Source of the DNA: Corythucha ciliata
Lineage: Eukaryota > Arthropoda > Insecta > Hemiptera > Tingidae
Direction: 5' to 3'
Length of the DNA stretch: 64,000 nucleotides
Assembly: GCA_038030265.1 (NCBI GenBank)
Contig: CM075943.1
Span: 36,084,001-36,148,000 of the forward strand
The position numbers were made by a program, and so were the translations under genes. The notes beneath the pieces are model-generated. The model was not told the DNA's origin and did no database searches. It saw only the letters and a list, made by a program, of their open reading frames with translations. Every line of letters begins with the position of its first letter. Position 1 is the first letter of the stretch. Shown piece after piece: positions 1 to 11,619 of this stretch.

Positions 1-100
1 CATTTAAAAAAGCTGCTTTCGCGGGTTTCTGTCCTTCAATAAATAATTCTCGCAGATTTTGCTGATTCAAAACTAGAATTCTATTGGATTGACTCATTAA

Positions 101-233
101 TGGTGGATTTCGTCACCAAGAGTTGAGGTTTGAGTTACGTTAACTAAATTAACGAAAAAAATGCGTCACAATTTATGTAAACAATGTTCGAGTTTGGTAA
201 CTCCAACCTAACTCCCGATGGTGAAATTCACCA
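101..233. mobile_element. Short MITE-like repeat, copy 1
   Basis: The segment opens with TGGTGGATTTCGTCACCA and closes with the near reverse complement (TGGTGAAATTCACCA), so it has imperfect terminal inverted repeats. The interior repeats the GAGTTACGTTAAC and AATGCGTCACAATTTATGT blocks seen again near 10.72-11.01 kb. No coding capacity. I infer a non-autonomous DNA element; the family is unknown. Confidence 0.5.
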
Positions 234-245
234 TAAGAAAAACAA

Positions 246-718
246 CAAACCACAAGAACAACAAACAAAAACCACAAGAAAAACATAAGAAAACCAAATT
301 TCGTGGATTAGGCTCTTAATAAAACAAACCTCATTGACAAAAAAGGAGTGGGTATTCAAAACGGTATTCACCCGTGATTTTCCTTCACGCCCAAAGCTTC
401 CTTATATGGGAGGAGAGAAAGAAGCCGCCTGGGGGAGCGTGTCCACTCTGCCACCCCCCCCCACCCATAGCCATGGATCTGTGATGAGGCACTGGGACCT
501 TATCAGTATCACTATAGCCAATGTCGTCAACAGGCACTGCGGATACGAGAGACCCGCTTCTTGAAGTGTGTGTTGGGGGGAGGGCGTGGGCACTGAACTC
601 AGAGGAGACATGGCAGTGGCTGATGCTCTCTGAGGCCGGCAGCTACTGCCACTGGTGAGATCCGTGTTGAGGCGTCGTCCTCGTGACTTAGCCGCGGTCA
701 GTCAGCCAGATTGGGTGT
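246..718. other. Non-coding stretch, nothing recognised
   Basis: AC-rich low-complexity sequence near 240-300 and a C-run near 450-465. Short open frames here have no recognisable domain and overlap on both strands, so I do not call genes. Confidence 0.5.
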
Positions 719-988
719 TTGTGGAGATACATCAGCTCTACTAGAGATCACTCTGAAATTATTCGGGAATTCGTGATATTTGCTTCGTCTCCTGCAGACC
801 TCCTGCTCGATGCATTGGTTCACCGGCGTCGCCTCGGCCAGGGGAACCTGGACTTGGTGTGGTGCAGCGAAGACTGGGCGGGGCGCATCGGTCTTATGGC
901 CCATGAATGCGTGAACCGCTGAGGGTGTCCGCCTTCTCGATGATCTATAGTCATCGAGGGTTGGCAGGCTCGTTAGGCTAGCAGCCCA

Positions 989-1468
989 ATGGACAGAGGA
1001 TTGTTTATGTTCGTGCCCGATGCTCGGACGAGAATGGTGGCGGCCAGGTGGTTCACCCTTGAGCACGCTGCCACTTCTATCCTCAGGGGGCACCGCTTTG
1101 TCAACGCCAAGTTGTGTTTTTGGGAGGTGGGACTCTCCACATGCCCTTGTGACGTCGAGGAGGAGACCGCCGACCATGTGCTTCGTCAGTGCAGCCTCCA
1201 CGGGAATCTGCGACGGGCAGTATGTGGGATGAATGGCCCGCTAGACGACTCAGCTCTCGTCCGAGACCGCCGGGCGCAGGGCCGACTCCTAGTATTCTCG
1301 CGGTCCCCTGGCTGGAGCGCAGGGGACTGGGACCGGCCATACCCGAGTAGGGACGCTTTTTCCTGCTCGGGCAACCCGGATAGGAACACCATGCATCTTC
1401 ACCTCTGTAAGACCCACCTCCACGAGGTGCCTCTCGGGCACGACTGGCTGGCCACCAGTCGTGGCTAA
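989..1468 (+). pseudogene. C-terminal end of an R1-type non-LTR retrotransposon ORF2
   Basis: The 159-residue frame looks like the tail that follows the reverse transcriptase in R1/Jockey-type retrotransposons. A stretch resembling the post-RT region leads into a Cys-His cluster of the form CxC...H....C (CPCDVEEETADHVLRQC, roughly residues 53-69), the usual C-terminal zinc-knuckle-like motif of ORF2. No RT domain precedes it: a stop codon lies just upstream of the first ATG, and the 600-980 region carries only short frames. GC content is clearly higher than the AT-rich surroundings, which fits a recently transferred or selected coding segment. The type A minisatellite begins about 110 bp downstream. 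This is therefore a 5'-truncated or eroded copy. Family assignment rests on motif pattern only. Confidence 0.55.
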
Positions 1469-1584
1469 CGAGTCAAGTTGAGCGATGGTACTGACTCTGC
1501 TGGGGAATCCGGACCAAAGATGGGGTTCAGGCCAGGCAAGGGCCCAGCAAGCAAGAGAGTGCCGGCCTTGGACATTTGGAGCCT

Positions 1585-2660
1585 CACCACCGATTAAACC
1601 CTCTAATTAGCAATTTAGAGCTTTTTAGTAATTTAACCATGAGATGATATAGAGTAATTTAGCTTGATTTTAGCCATGAATTAGCGTTTTTCCTCATTTT
1701 AGCAACTGATTTTTCCACATTTCAGCCGTGAATTAGAGCTATTCCGGAATTTTATCCGCCAATTAGCCCTCTTTCCTCATTTTGCCTTGAGAAGCCATGA
1801 GTTTGCGTTTTGTTCATTTCAACCGCAATTTAACGTTTTTTCCACTGTTCAGCGCTTTTTCTTGATTTTATTGGTGAGTTAGTGACTTTTCTCCATTTGG
1901 CTGTAAATTAGCAACTTTTACAACTTTAGCCGTGAATTCGTGTTTATCCTTATTTTAGCCGCGTGAGCAATTTTCCTCAAAATTATCCGTAAATTAAAGC
2001 TTTTTCTTTTTAGGTGCGGATTAATAATTTTTTCGACTTTCAGCAATGAATTATCGATTTTTCTCACGGCTCAAGAATTGCGGTGTTTTCGTAATGTTAT
2101 AGCGATGAATTAGCGTTTCTTCAACACTTTATCCGCGGAATTGGCGCTTTTTCTCAATTTTATGGGTGAATTAGTATTGATTGTTCTCCACGAATTAGAG
2201 TTTTCGTAATTTTAGCCACGATTTACGCTTTCTCAACTTTATTCGTGCATTTAGCTCTTTTCCTCTTTAGCTGGGAAGTATGGTTTTAATCAGTGATGTG
2301 AATTATCTATTTTTCTCAATTTTATAGCCGTGATTTAGCGCTTTTTCTCTATTTTATCCGTGAATTTGCGGGTTTTCCTACGTTCAGCCTTAATTAGCTA
2401 TTTTCTCAATTAGCGAAAAGCACCGAATTAGCGTTGTTCTCAATTTTTGTTCTGGAAATTACAATTATAATCTCGAATTCGCGCTTTTTCACAATAATTT
2501 GCTACGTATACTTGCCCCAAGATCAGCACTTTAGTGCGCTTTCTCAGTTTTAGTCGCCTAAGGACCTCCAGACAATGGAGATCAGCGTATTTTCTCAATT
2601 AAAGCTGTGAAGTTGCTTTCAGAAGGCGCCAAGACAATGCCAACGCTCCTTTTTAACTAA
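1585..2660 (+). repeat. Type A minisatellite array (about 30-bp unit)
   Basis: Roughly 35 degenerate copies of a 30-bp unit run in one orientation. On this strand each reads roughly TTTTAGCCGTGAATTAGCG followed by a T-rich TTTTCTCAA tract. Copies differ by substitutions and small indels, so the array looks old. The same unit recurs at about 9.0, 18-21, 26.6, 27.8-28.7 and 30.6-30.9 kb. No coding capacity. Confidence 0.8.
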
Positions 2661-3205
2661 TTTCTTTATATATGTATATGTTTATAGTTTTGAAATATTT
2701 ATTTCACTCCCATTGGCTCGCCCCCCCCCCTATTAATCCGGCACTGGCTGTGACCCAGTGGAAGGAGACTGCGATATGGTCCCTCGGGCACCCTCCGTGC
2801 TGTTATAGGGATTGCAATTCAAGCAAAAGCAAACAAATTCGGTGGGTCTGAACCCACCAGCGGAACCAGCAGTATTCCAGAAAGTATCACTTGAGTCCCG
2901 CAGGATACAGTCAGTAAGAAGGCTTTGTTTGCAACGATTTCACTGCCATGGTTTAATAAGCGTATGGTTAAAATTCGTCATAGAAGTAGGTTACGTATTT
3001 TTATCTTATGTAGTAGAAGAAACATGATCGTGAAAAAGATTCAAAACGGACGCAAAAAAAAAAAAAAAAAAAAACGAATAAATAAGTAAAAATACTCTAA
3101 AAGTAGAAGGACTTTTCTCGCTAAATAAAAAATCAGCACAGTTATTCAGAACATATAAAAATTTCAGTGATAGTTCCTTCAGGGTGAAGTCCTCTTCTTT
3201 TTTAG

Positions 3206-3251
<46 letters not shown>

Positions 3252-6200
3252 GATAGCCTGAAAGAATTGAGTCTCTCGAGGAAGGAAAGTAGTAAAAATG
3301 AAGATACTAAACGAAACTTTTTCATCTTTTTCGCGCTGAATTAAGACGGGTCGAATTTATAGCAATAAAATAAAACACAATGACTGTTGCACTAAACGAA
3401 GTGGTTAAAGTTTAGTATAGTTTCAGTTCCGTCGTTATAGTTAAGGAATTTAAAAGTTCCTGCTGGGTGGCATTAGAAGTGCTTTCTAACCCCCCCCCCC
3501 CCAACCAATACTGTTTTGTCACTATTTGTGATCATTCTCGAGATATACTGTCATTTAAGTTGCAAATAAACCCACGAGATGAGCTTTGAATTCTCTAAGA
3601 AGCTAAGGAGTTTTACATTTGAAAACCCTCTAGCATCGAACTTCGAAGAATGCGACTCAACCGATCGAGAACGAAACACTATTGCCGCGCGTACCACGAT
3701 ACACATCAGCGTTATCCATGTAAAAGGTAGTTTCAGCGCGTCGTCAACTCAAACCACACCGCACAAGATTGAGGGTGCAATCTCCAGGGTGTGTAGGAGG
3801 TGCCTTTCAAAACACGTGTCCGGAGTGTATTTCCATGAAACTGAAGTAAACCGCGAGGTAGAAGGCACACGCGAGTCTTCTGTACGTTATTCCGTTCAAG
3901 CTATGAATAGAATCATTAAGAGAGAGCTCTCACTATAGTGCTTGGAACAAGTTTTGAAACTTGTTAGAAGAGGATTAGTGAGTGGCTGCGCCGACGGAAA
4001 GGACCTAACTTCAAATGTAGCCAATTATTGATTCGACGAGCCCAATTAATTATCGAGTTGAAGCGAAATTTCCAATCGATAAAAGAAAAATTACAATTAA
4101 ATGAAACGAATTCGATTTAATGATTCATTAAAGATACTGTCGGATTGTGCTTGACAATAAATTAAAGAGAGACTTCTGGCGTTAAAGGATTTTTCAAGTG
4201 GGATAAAGTTGAATAATGATGGTTCTTTTCCTTACTGGAACAAAAAGCTCAAATTTTAAATGAAACTTTTTCACTGTTTGATATCCAGGTAGTGGTGGAA
4301 GGGCGGAACGGTGTTGGCCGCTGAAAGCGTGGAAGTGGATAGGTTTTGAAAGGCATGGTATGCACATTTTCAGGAAGGACTACGGAAGATGATTATACTC
4401 TGGAAACCCTCCCTTGGGGTATCATTAGACGAAAAGTAGCAGGGGTCATTAGGCACTTGTTACTGGACCATTCCTTCCATTGGAACGCTCAAGCACGTCT
4501 CAGAACCTCCCTACTCCACCGCCACCTCATGGCTTTTGGTTGAAAACCATCTCACAGGTCGTGGACCAACTCTTTTTTTCTCTCTGTTTTACGTCGTTAC
4601 AGTTTTATTTTTTTTTAAATTAGAGTTTCCTGCTGAGGTTGAAGGGAGAAAAGTTAAAAAAAGAAGCACGGACTTGGAATTATTTCATAGTTTTTGAAAT
4701 TAGCTAGTGTCACACGACAATTTCCCGCCGAGAGAAGTGAAAATCCTTTTAATTTTACGAAAAATACTTATTTTATCAAGCTTCTCTTTTTCCCTGTGTC
4801 TGATTTGTTAATCTCTCTGAATTATCGTCTGGTTTTGATATCATTGACACGTCAAAAGCGTTAATTTAAGAAACCAATTCATAATTAATGGATTCCATTC
4901 GCTGTTGGCTGTTGCTGTTTCAAATTGGAGTATTTTTCACACTCACCTGTGTTTATTGTCAGGTGGGATGTCATTAAAGCACTGCTTTCACTTTGATTGA
5001 GACGCGAGGGAGAGAGAAACAACGATATCCTATTAAAAATACCATCTCGATTTCACTGCGTACTACATCACACCCATCTCACAGTTGTCGCGAGGCGCGG
5101 AGTTTACTGCTATGAATAGAGTAATGCATTTTAAAATCCCCATCCCCTAACTGCTATTATTTTCACATGTATACCTTCTATTAAAATTAAAACAAAAAAT
5201 GTCCTCAGGAAAATGTGGAAGTTTATGTGCCAGCATCACTTCTAATAGAAATTAATTTTTTAAAAATTATTTTAGAGCAAAACAGTCCAATTGAGGGTAC
5301 CCTCAATAGTTTATTAGTGGAAGTTGATGAACTTTGAAAGTACTGACAAGGTGCTGGATATAAAAGGACAGGATTTAAACAAATCTGACCATCTCCCAAA
5401 GATTATAAATCCGGGGAAAAAGCTATAAAATCATTATGTCTTTTATAATGAATGCGAATAACATATTCCTCACGGGTAACCCTCCTCCTCCAGCCGTATC
5501 GACACACTCTCTAGTTCCGCGCTACCCTTTTACTATTTGTGTTTGTTTAGGCAGAATGAATACATTTTCTAGCGACACACGAGTGCTGCTGAAATGATAT
5601 TTGAATTAGCGACAAAAAGCAAAATTGGTTGGAAGAGAGCGAAAAAAAGATTATTGCAACGCTAACCGGAGAGAGAGTGCGCTATATTGACGGTTATATT
5701 AGTTGGAATTCAAAATGCATTATAAAGTGACGAGATCATTCGCGAGGTGTTCTTCTTTTATGCGTAACATTCGAGAGTTCGCCCTTTTTGGCGAATTGAC
5801 GATGGTTTGGCTTAAGTGCAGACGTCGATTCCAAAGGGCATGGGCCTGGTCTCTGTGCTCCCTTTGGATCAGTGCCTGAGCATAGTTGAGATTATAGCTG
5901 GATTTAACGTCGGTACTGGAGGATCTTGGGTAGTGAAAAATTGACCCAAAGGCCATAGACAGAATTTAACTACTCCTGGAAACAAGAGAGGAGGGTATTG
6001 AAAATCACACGAATGTTTCGAGTTCAGATAGAGAAAGAGGAAAGCGAAAGAAGTACTCAGAATAAAGTTTCTCGAGAGACACGGAATGTAAAGAACAACG
6101 CGGGTGTGGTAGGTGTGGTCCCTCTGTTGTCGGTAAGTTGTTATGTTGAGTGGGGTGGAATTCAGCAGGGGTTTGCGAAGGATGGAAAGCTTACGCGAGA

Positions 6201-6540
6201 TAAGTTCATGAAATGGGACTAAAATTAAATAAGCAAAGGAAAATAGCGGGTGGGGAGCGACTGAAACCTCATCGACACAAAACGCCGACGTGTTGTGTCG
6301 ACGAAACGTTGCGATATAAAATAAAGTCTTTTTGAAATTTCCCCGTTCAGCTATTAAGGGGACCCCCATCCACCGACGACATTTATAATTTTGTTATTAT
6401 ACCAGGTCCAGTAAAAGTAATTAAATTAAAAATTAAAGATAAATAATGAGATAAGTGAGAAGGAGTTGAAATATGAAAAAAAAGAAAAGTGAAAGTGAGA
6501 TAAAGGTGAGACGGAGCGCAACAACAGGAAAAGGAGCAAG
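2661..6540. other. Intergenic stretch without a recognisable gene
   Basis: Contains a C-run near 2709, poly(A) tracts near 3053-3074 and 3209-3250, and another C-run near 3490. A 119-codon open frame on plus (3579-3938) has no domain or compositional feature I recognise. A 166-codon frame on minus (5869-6369) is also unrecognised. Neither is called a gene. Confidence 0.4.
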
Positions 6541-6640
6541 GTGTTCATTCGGCGCCGAACGAAAAGTTAAGCCGATTCCTCCAGCGTTACCTCGTCGATT
6601 GCACGGGGTTTAAGGCAAAAAATGCCATAAAAACAGTTTG

Positions 6641-7213
6641 GACTTGGCGGAGAAGTTGAGGGACGTAGATATATCGAATGACGCTTGCCTAGTGAGCTTC
6701 GATGTCTTCAATTTGTTTGGAAACGTACCACCAAAAGAAGTCAAGGAGCTCGTCGACCTTCAGCCATTGAAGGAGGGATAGATAGGCCGAGCGGCCGCTG
6801 GCACAGCATCCCCTATTTTGGAGAGGTTTTTTAAAAAGGAGGGGCGGTTGTGTAGGAAAGGAAAGGGTTCAACATAGCGTTTTCATCTAAGGAGTCATTG
6901 AGAGCGACGGCGATGTTGACGAATGGGAAAGACCCGTTGGACCACGGTGGGGTTTGCCAAATGACTTGAGGAACCTGTGGGAAACATTCTACAGGGCAGA
7001 GTGGACGCAGCCTTAAAATTCGGGCTTCGGACTCATCTTGGGAAAGATATAAATTCGAATTTCTTTCATCACATTCAGGACGAGGGACATCAAGGAGAAC
7101 ACTTCGTCACCATACTGCATCTGGTTCCAAAAGGTGCGGTTACGAACTTCCTCGAAGGGGTCGAAATTAAAAACGCTTTTAGCGATAACTCCCTGAATTC
7201 GAGGAAAGAATAG
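6641..7213 (+). pseudogene. Penelope-like retroelement fragment (RT core and C-terminal tail)
   Basis: Near 6645-6770 one frame reads through a block with the LVSFDVFNLFGNVP motif. This is the conserved RT segment of Penelope-like elements, usually seen as LVSFDVxSLFTNVP. The frame stops about 50 bp later. A second open segment at 6977-7213 resembles the end of the Penelope GIY-YIG endonuclease region: a His-containing block, then an ILHLVPKG-like motif and a Leu-Glu-x-x-Glu-Ile-like ending. The remainder of the RT between them is missing, and stops separate the two parts. The copy is a truncated, inactive remnant. A hammerhead-like motif about 650 bp downstream fits the family, because Penelope elements carry hammerhead ribozymes in their terminal repeats. 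Confidence 0.6.
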
Positions 7214-7863
7214 TATATTTCACAACGAGTGAGAAAAGCGTCACTTTACGCGCGAGTTGTGTTTGGCGATCGAGGTGAAGCCGAGTTTGCTAATTACTAA
7301 CAAGGAGCGCGTAAAGACGCTCCTCGCGAGTTGGGAACGCTTGACCGACCAAGTGTGAGGTACTTCACCACGACTCACTCCAAACACGTCACTCCTAACA
7401 GTGACGGAAAGTACTTTACATCACTCCCAGCAGTGACGTAAAGTACTTTCGTTCACTCCGTGAAGTAAAGTAAGGAAATAACACGCTGAGATTTCGTCGT
7501 GAGGTTGCCATGGTGAAAATAGCCACTTCCTCCGCAGGTCAAGCGAAAATGCCTTTTCCTTCCCCCCTAGTCAACATCCTGTCCAATATCCATCCTAACC
7601 TTGCCAATCCCAAAAAGATCACTGACACAGTCAGTACGGCCTGACATAAAGACGTGAGTTCCTATACATATGCATATATGTATTTCAAGTCAATTCACCC
7701 TTTTGAATTTTAATTTTAATTTATGGATCATTTTATTCTATTTATTTATTTATGTATCTATCTATCTATTTATTCGTTCCCTTTTCTGTTTTTTTTTTTT
7801 CCTTTTTTCAATTTTGCTGTAAATTAATTACTGTTAATTATTTGTAAGATTCTGACTGTCATG

Positions 7864-7911
7864 TAGCATCACTGATGATGCCCTAGAAAAAGGGTTCAAA
7901 CCAGTTCTGGT
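7864..7911 (+). ncRNA. Hammerhead-ribozyme-like motif (degenerate)
   Basis: CTGATGA is followed by a stem II candidate (TGCCCT paired to AGGGTT across a short A-rich loop), then CAAA where GAAA is expected. Next comes a stem III candidate (ACCAG / CTGGT, 2-nt loop) and a TA where UH cleavage would fall. An AT-rich TAAAATAAATAA tail follows. The G-to-C change in the GAAA box would be expected to abolish activity. It lies downstream of the Penelope fragment. Confidence 0.4.
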
Positions 7912-8034
7912 AAAATAAATAAAAAAACACCTGTGGTGAAGACGGCATCACTTGTCTCAGGTATAGACTTTGCCGAAGAAGAGAAAAATATCGAATCACG
8001 AATCCCTAATTAAAAACAAATCACATTTTTTTAG

Positions 8035-8256
8035 ACTTGTAGACTATAAACTTCATTGATGAACGATACAGCCGTGATGTTTTTTATTGAATGCATTTCG
8101 GGCCCATTCCCAGTGCCCCTCATTAGCATTATCGCTTCACCTCCAAGGCTAAATACCCTGCTGCTGGTGAGGGGCACTGGGAATGGGCCCGAAATGCATT
8201 CAATAAAAAAACACCACGGCTGTATCGTTCATCAATGAAGTTTATAGTCCACAAGT
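8035..8256. mobile_element. Near-perfect hairpin (fold-back MITE)
   Basis: Two arms of 88 and 89 nt (8035-8122 and 8168-8256) are almost perfect reverse complements around a 45-nt loop. Differences are a few substitutions and one extra A. Short T-rich/A-rich flanks extend the symmetry slightly. No coding capacity. The high arm identity implies recent origin or gene conversion. Confidence 0.8.
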
Positions 8257-8984
8257 TAAAAAAACAACAGCCAAAAAATAGAAATTTTCTGAAATTTGAC
8301 ATTTTTATAGCTACAAAAAACAAAATGAGCAATGGGGAACTTGTACATTTTTCAATCACTGGTGTTTCTTGAAGAGGGCTCGTCAACAAGAAAATTGCCC
8401 ATATTAAACATTGAAATCAATCAAGGGGTTTTTTAGACGAATTTTTAAAAATTTTGCGTGGGGGTTTGATTACGTCAAAGGGCAGTTAATAAAATGGATG
8501 GTGTTGGGAAGAAGCGTTTTCTGGGGTTTAATTTTTCTTGTTATTTGTAAACAAAACATTTTAGAGTTTCCTCAAATGCTTCAAAACTGCTCATTGACGT
8601 CATTTTTCCCTCGCACCATCCATCCCCTCCAGAAGAACTTATAAAATTTATTTAAAACTCACCAGACGCACCAATCGGGCTGCAACTACCATTAATATCC
8701 TTGTCCGCGTGTGCCAATTCACCAGTATACTTTTCCCCCAAATCGGGCATTCATGCAAATTCCCCATTATTATTCAAGAACAAGACCCACGTGAACAGGG
8801 CAACTGAGACCCCGCCATCCCTTGTTACCGTTTCACTAAAAAGTGGAAGACGTTCAAACCCGTTCATTGTTTATTCTTGAGGTTCAACATGGATGAATCA
8901 CTATTCAACACCCAAATGCACTCTTTCACTTTGGATGATCATCCAAAGTGAAACAGTGTATATCCGCCTTTGTGGCTGACATAA

Positions 8985-9215
8985 AGTGCTAATTCATGTC
9001 TAAAGCAAAAGAAATTGCTAATTCGTGGCTAAAATCGAAAAAATCATATTGTCGACTAAAATGTGTGAAAAGCGCTTATTGAGAAAAAACGCTCATTGAC
9101 AGATAAAGTTGAGAAAACTCCATTGACTGATGAAATTGAGAAAGCTACTACAGCGAATAAAATTTAGAAAAAACGCTAATTCTTGGCTAAAAGCGGAAAA
9201 ATAGCTGGTTCATGG
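8985..9215 (-). repeat. Type A minisatellite, inverted orientation
   Basis: About seven degenerate 30-bp units appear in the orientation GCTAATTCGTGGCTAAAAT... followed by GAGAAAAA, opposite to the array at 1.6-2.7 kb. It abuts the composite repeat that starts CAGGGGCGTAGCCAGCG at 9216. Confidence 0.7.
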
Positions 9216-9840
9216 CAGGGGCGTAGCCAGCGTTTGATTTAGGGGTGGGCGGCTTCACGTGAGCACAAGTCAGATGAATCCCAATGACTATTGCGGGCTT
9301 ATATTCGGTGATGAGTTCCCAGAAAAAGATTTCGGTAATTTATCAACGCAGAACCCTAGTTAACTCGCCCTCCTGGTACGGAAACTGCGCAATTTAGTCC
9401 CCGAAACTGGACTCTTCTGTCGTACAGACGAATCTCTCTGCAAGCTCCCTGTCAGGAACTTGCAGGCCTGTAAACTGTCAAGTCTGTCTTAAACACAAGC
9501 GTTCTACCAGCTCACAGGCGAAGATCGCATTAGATCGCATGATGTCTGGTACCGAAGGAGGTCACACGAATTGAGATTTTTACGGAGCTTTGGCTTTTTA
9601 CGGGCGTTTGAATATGAAAAAATAGTTGTTTCTGCCTGTGAAATTGATCATTTCAACGAGCCAACTCATACGATATTGGGTTTTCAGCAAACCCAAAACC
9701 CACGAAATAGAGGTTTTAGTTCTTCAGCGGGAAACGGCCCTCACGAAACTAGCTTTTTAGTGAGCCAAGGGGTGCAAAATTGGTTCTATAGCACGCAAAA
9801 TCAAGCGTTTTAATGAGCAAAATCAGCAATATTAATGAAC
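9216..9840 (-). repeat. Composite repeat: spacer plus type B minisatellite, copy 1
   Basis: Starts with CAGGGGCGTAGCCAGCG, a hAT-TIR-like terminus. The 9225-9540 spacer is the reverse complement of 30.09-30.58 kb: shared blocks include the CAGGCCTG region, GAAGAGTCCAGTTT and the CCGAATATAA block. From about 9570 it passes into type B minisatellite units (roughly 32 bp, with ACCCACGAAAT and TTTAGTGAGCC blocks). The order type A, spacer, type B is shared with the copy at 29.8-30.9 kb, so this is one composite unit. Confidence 0.55.
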
Positions 9841-9902
9841 AAAATATAATTTCGCATAATCGTGAAAACGCTTTGATTAGAGTGATAATCGTGCTCAGCG
9901 AG

Positions 9903-10168
9903 TGAAGGGGAGACTGACGTCACCAGCAGTCTTTTGCTCCCGATTGCTCACCCTAGAACAGCAAAGCAAGTTAATTTTGAAATTGATCGTTATAAATGTT
10001 CAAAAATCACAGCCCAGTAACAATTAATAAGGTACCCCCAAGGTAACCCAATAACAATTAATGAGGTACTGGGTCCAGCGCGAAGGCACTTTGGGGCTGC
10101 TCGTGACGTAGACGAAGGACAGTAACGGCCAAAGATCTGCAGCACCTATAGAAAGTTTAGTCACCTCG
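9903..10168. mobile_element. MITE related to the 47.58 kb element, left end missing
   Basis: The copy shares the GACTGACGTCAC, TTGCTCCCGATTGCTCAC, ATTAATAAGGTAC and AAGATCTGC blocks with 47.65-47.87 kb. It ends with the same terminal repeat (CTATAGAAAGTTTAGTCACC). The left terminal repeat present in the other copy is not found here. A short internal duplication of the AACAATTAAT-GAGGTAC block is present. Confidence 0.65.
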
Positions 10169-10715
10169 CCCACACCAAAAAATTCACAACTGGAGCAGCT
10201 TCAACTGCCGTTTCAATCTGAAGAAAAATTCGATGGAGCGAGATATGACAATTTCTCGCTATCAGAACTCTCTCGCGATTAGTTTAGAGATTGTCGTCCT
10301 CTTAACGACCTCCGGCTGGCGACGCTAATTTTCTCACCTTTCAGATTAGACAGAGAAAAAAGTGAATAACAAACAAAAGTACACAGTTCATTTTATAATT
10401 ACTTTGAAGTATATGGAATGGCATGAGGCGGAAGGGGGCTTGGTTGTCCGAGAAGTCAAATTATTCCACACTTGTTGCCTTGTATACAGTTAAATTGCCG
10501 GAAACGGTTCTTTCTCGTGTAAAATCAAGTTTTGAAGAGGGGGAATAGAATGAAAAGTCTTTTGTTCTTATGACCCGGATGACTTTATCAAGGAATTAAT
10601 TAATATTCAAAAGGAAATTGGTAATTATTGTTAGTTGCCCGTGCGAATGTCAATCTCAAAAGTTTTCAGCAACTTCTGGTGTTCTGGTCGATTCTCACGA
10701 TAGTCACAACATTTG

Positions 10716-11010
10716 TGGTTAATTTCATCACTACACTGAGAGTTAAGTTTTGAGTCACGTTAACCCAGTATTAACGAACAAAATGCGTCACAATTTATGT
10801 AAAAAATGTTAGTTCCTTTTCTTGGAGGGGGGGGGGGAGAGACTACTCAACGGGTACGCGTCCAATGTGAAAGGCCCCATAAAGTTCTATGTGTTTTTAT
10901 TGCAAGAGTCGGACGCTGACGCGCGCTTCGGCGTCTTTTTTCTCCTAGATGTGAGAGGGGCCTTAGAGTTTGGTAACTCCAACCTAACTCCTGGTGGTGA
11001 AATTGACCAT
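10716..11010. mobile_element. MITE-like repeat copy 2, split by a nested insertion
   Basis: Blocks 10716-10809 and 10968-11010 match the two halves of the repeat at 101-233. Between them lies about 160 bp of unrelated GC-rich sequence with a G-run, flanked by TTA on both sides. The insertion is best read as a nested small DNA element with a 3-bp TTA target duplication, the PIF/Harbinger type. Confidence 0.55.
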
Positions 11011-11318
11011 TGATCGAATATTCGAGTAATCACAACTATTTTTCGCGTGGCTAGCTACCCAGCTTTTGACATAAGCCTATAATAAAAACAGACACAGTCA
11101 GTGTGCCGTGTCGTGTGCAATTGATAACGTTCGGTCAACTACATAAATATAAAGCGGAAGCCTAGTTACGTCAGGTTGCCTAGTTACGCCCCACCCCCGT
11201 CTTTCCCTGTTCAGTGAGGTGAAATTTTACGCCGCCATTTTTCAGTGTGGTAAAGTTTTTACATTCCAAAGATACACTGGTGTGTATCTTTCGACTTCCC
11301 GCAGTTGTTGTCGCGTAA

Positions 11319-11424
11319 GCGTCCAATGTGCAAGGCCCCATAGAGTTCTAAGTGTTTTTACTGCACGAGTGGGACGCTGACGTGCGCGTCGGTGTCTTTT
11401 TTCTCCTAGTGTGCGCCGGGCCTA
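11319..11424 (+). repeat. Second copy of the GC-rich nested element
   Basis: About 105 bp matches 10858-10967, with shared GCGTCCAATGTG, AAGGCCCCAT and TTTTTTCTCCTAG blocks. It has no coding capacity and sits about 300 bp from the nested copy. Confidence 0.6.
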
Positions 11425-11560
11425 ACACAAGACATACAAGGAAGAAATAGTATAAATTGGAGAGGCCTCAACATTTTTTGAGGTGAAGTGGGCGGGGCCT
11501 ATTTTATCTCAGCTGAATTCTATTGGTTGGAAAGCTTCAGTTTTGATTTTTTTTTACATT

Positions 11561-11609
11561 TTCTCGCGCTAGTGCGAGAATGAAAGCCATTCTCGTCCTA
11601 GGGCGAGAA
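11561..11609. other. Two tandem 20-bp palindromes
   Basis: TTCTCGCGCTAGTGCGAGAA at 11561-11580 and TTCTCGTCCTAGGGCGAGAA at 11590-11609 are each near-perfect dyads with the same TTCTCG/CGAGAA arms. They are separated by nine bases. The arrangement resembles paired protein-binding sites or a small inverted duplication; function is unknown. Confidence 0.6.
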
Positions 11610-11619
11610 AGTGGCCCAT

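Noticed and set aside
3579..3938. 119-codon open frame on plus
   Set aside because: No recognisable family or splice context; length is possible by chance in a long non-coding stretch.
6250..6320. Possible hammerhead near GACGAAACGTTGCGAT
   Set aside because: A GAAAC box and a possible stem II exist, but there is no CTGATGA core and stem III does not pair properly. Kept out of the feature list.
5869..6369. 166-codon open frame on the minus strand
   Set aside because: No domain, composition or neighbour supports it. It covers low-complexity sequence and overlaps a plus-strand frame.
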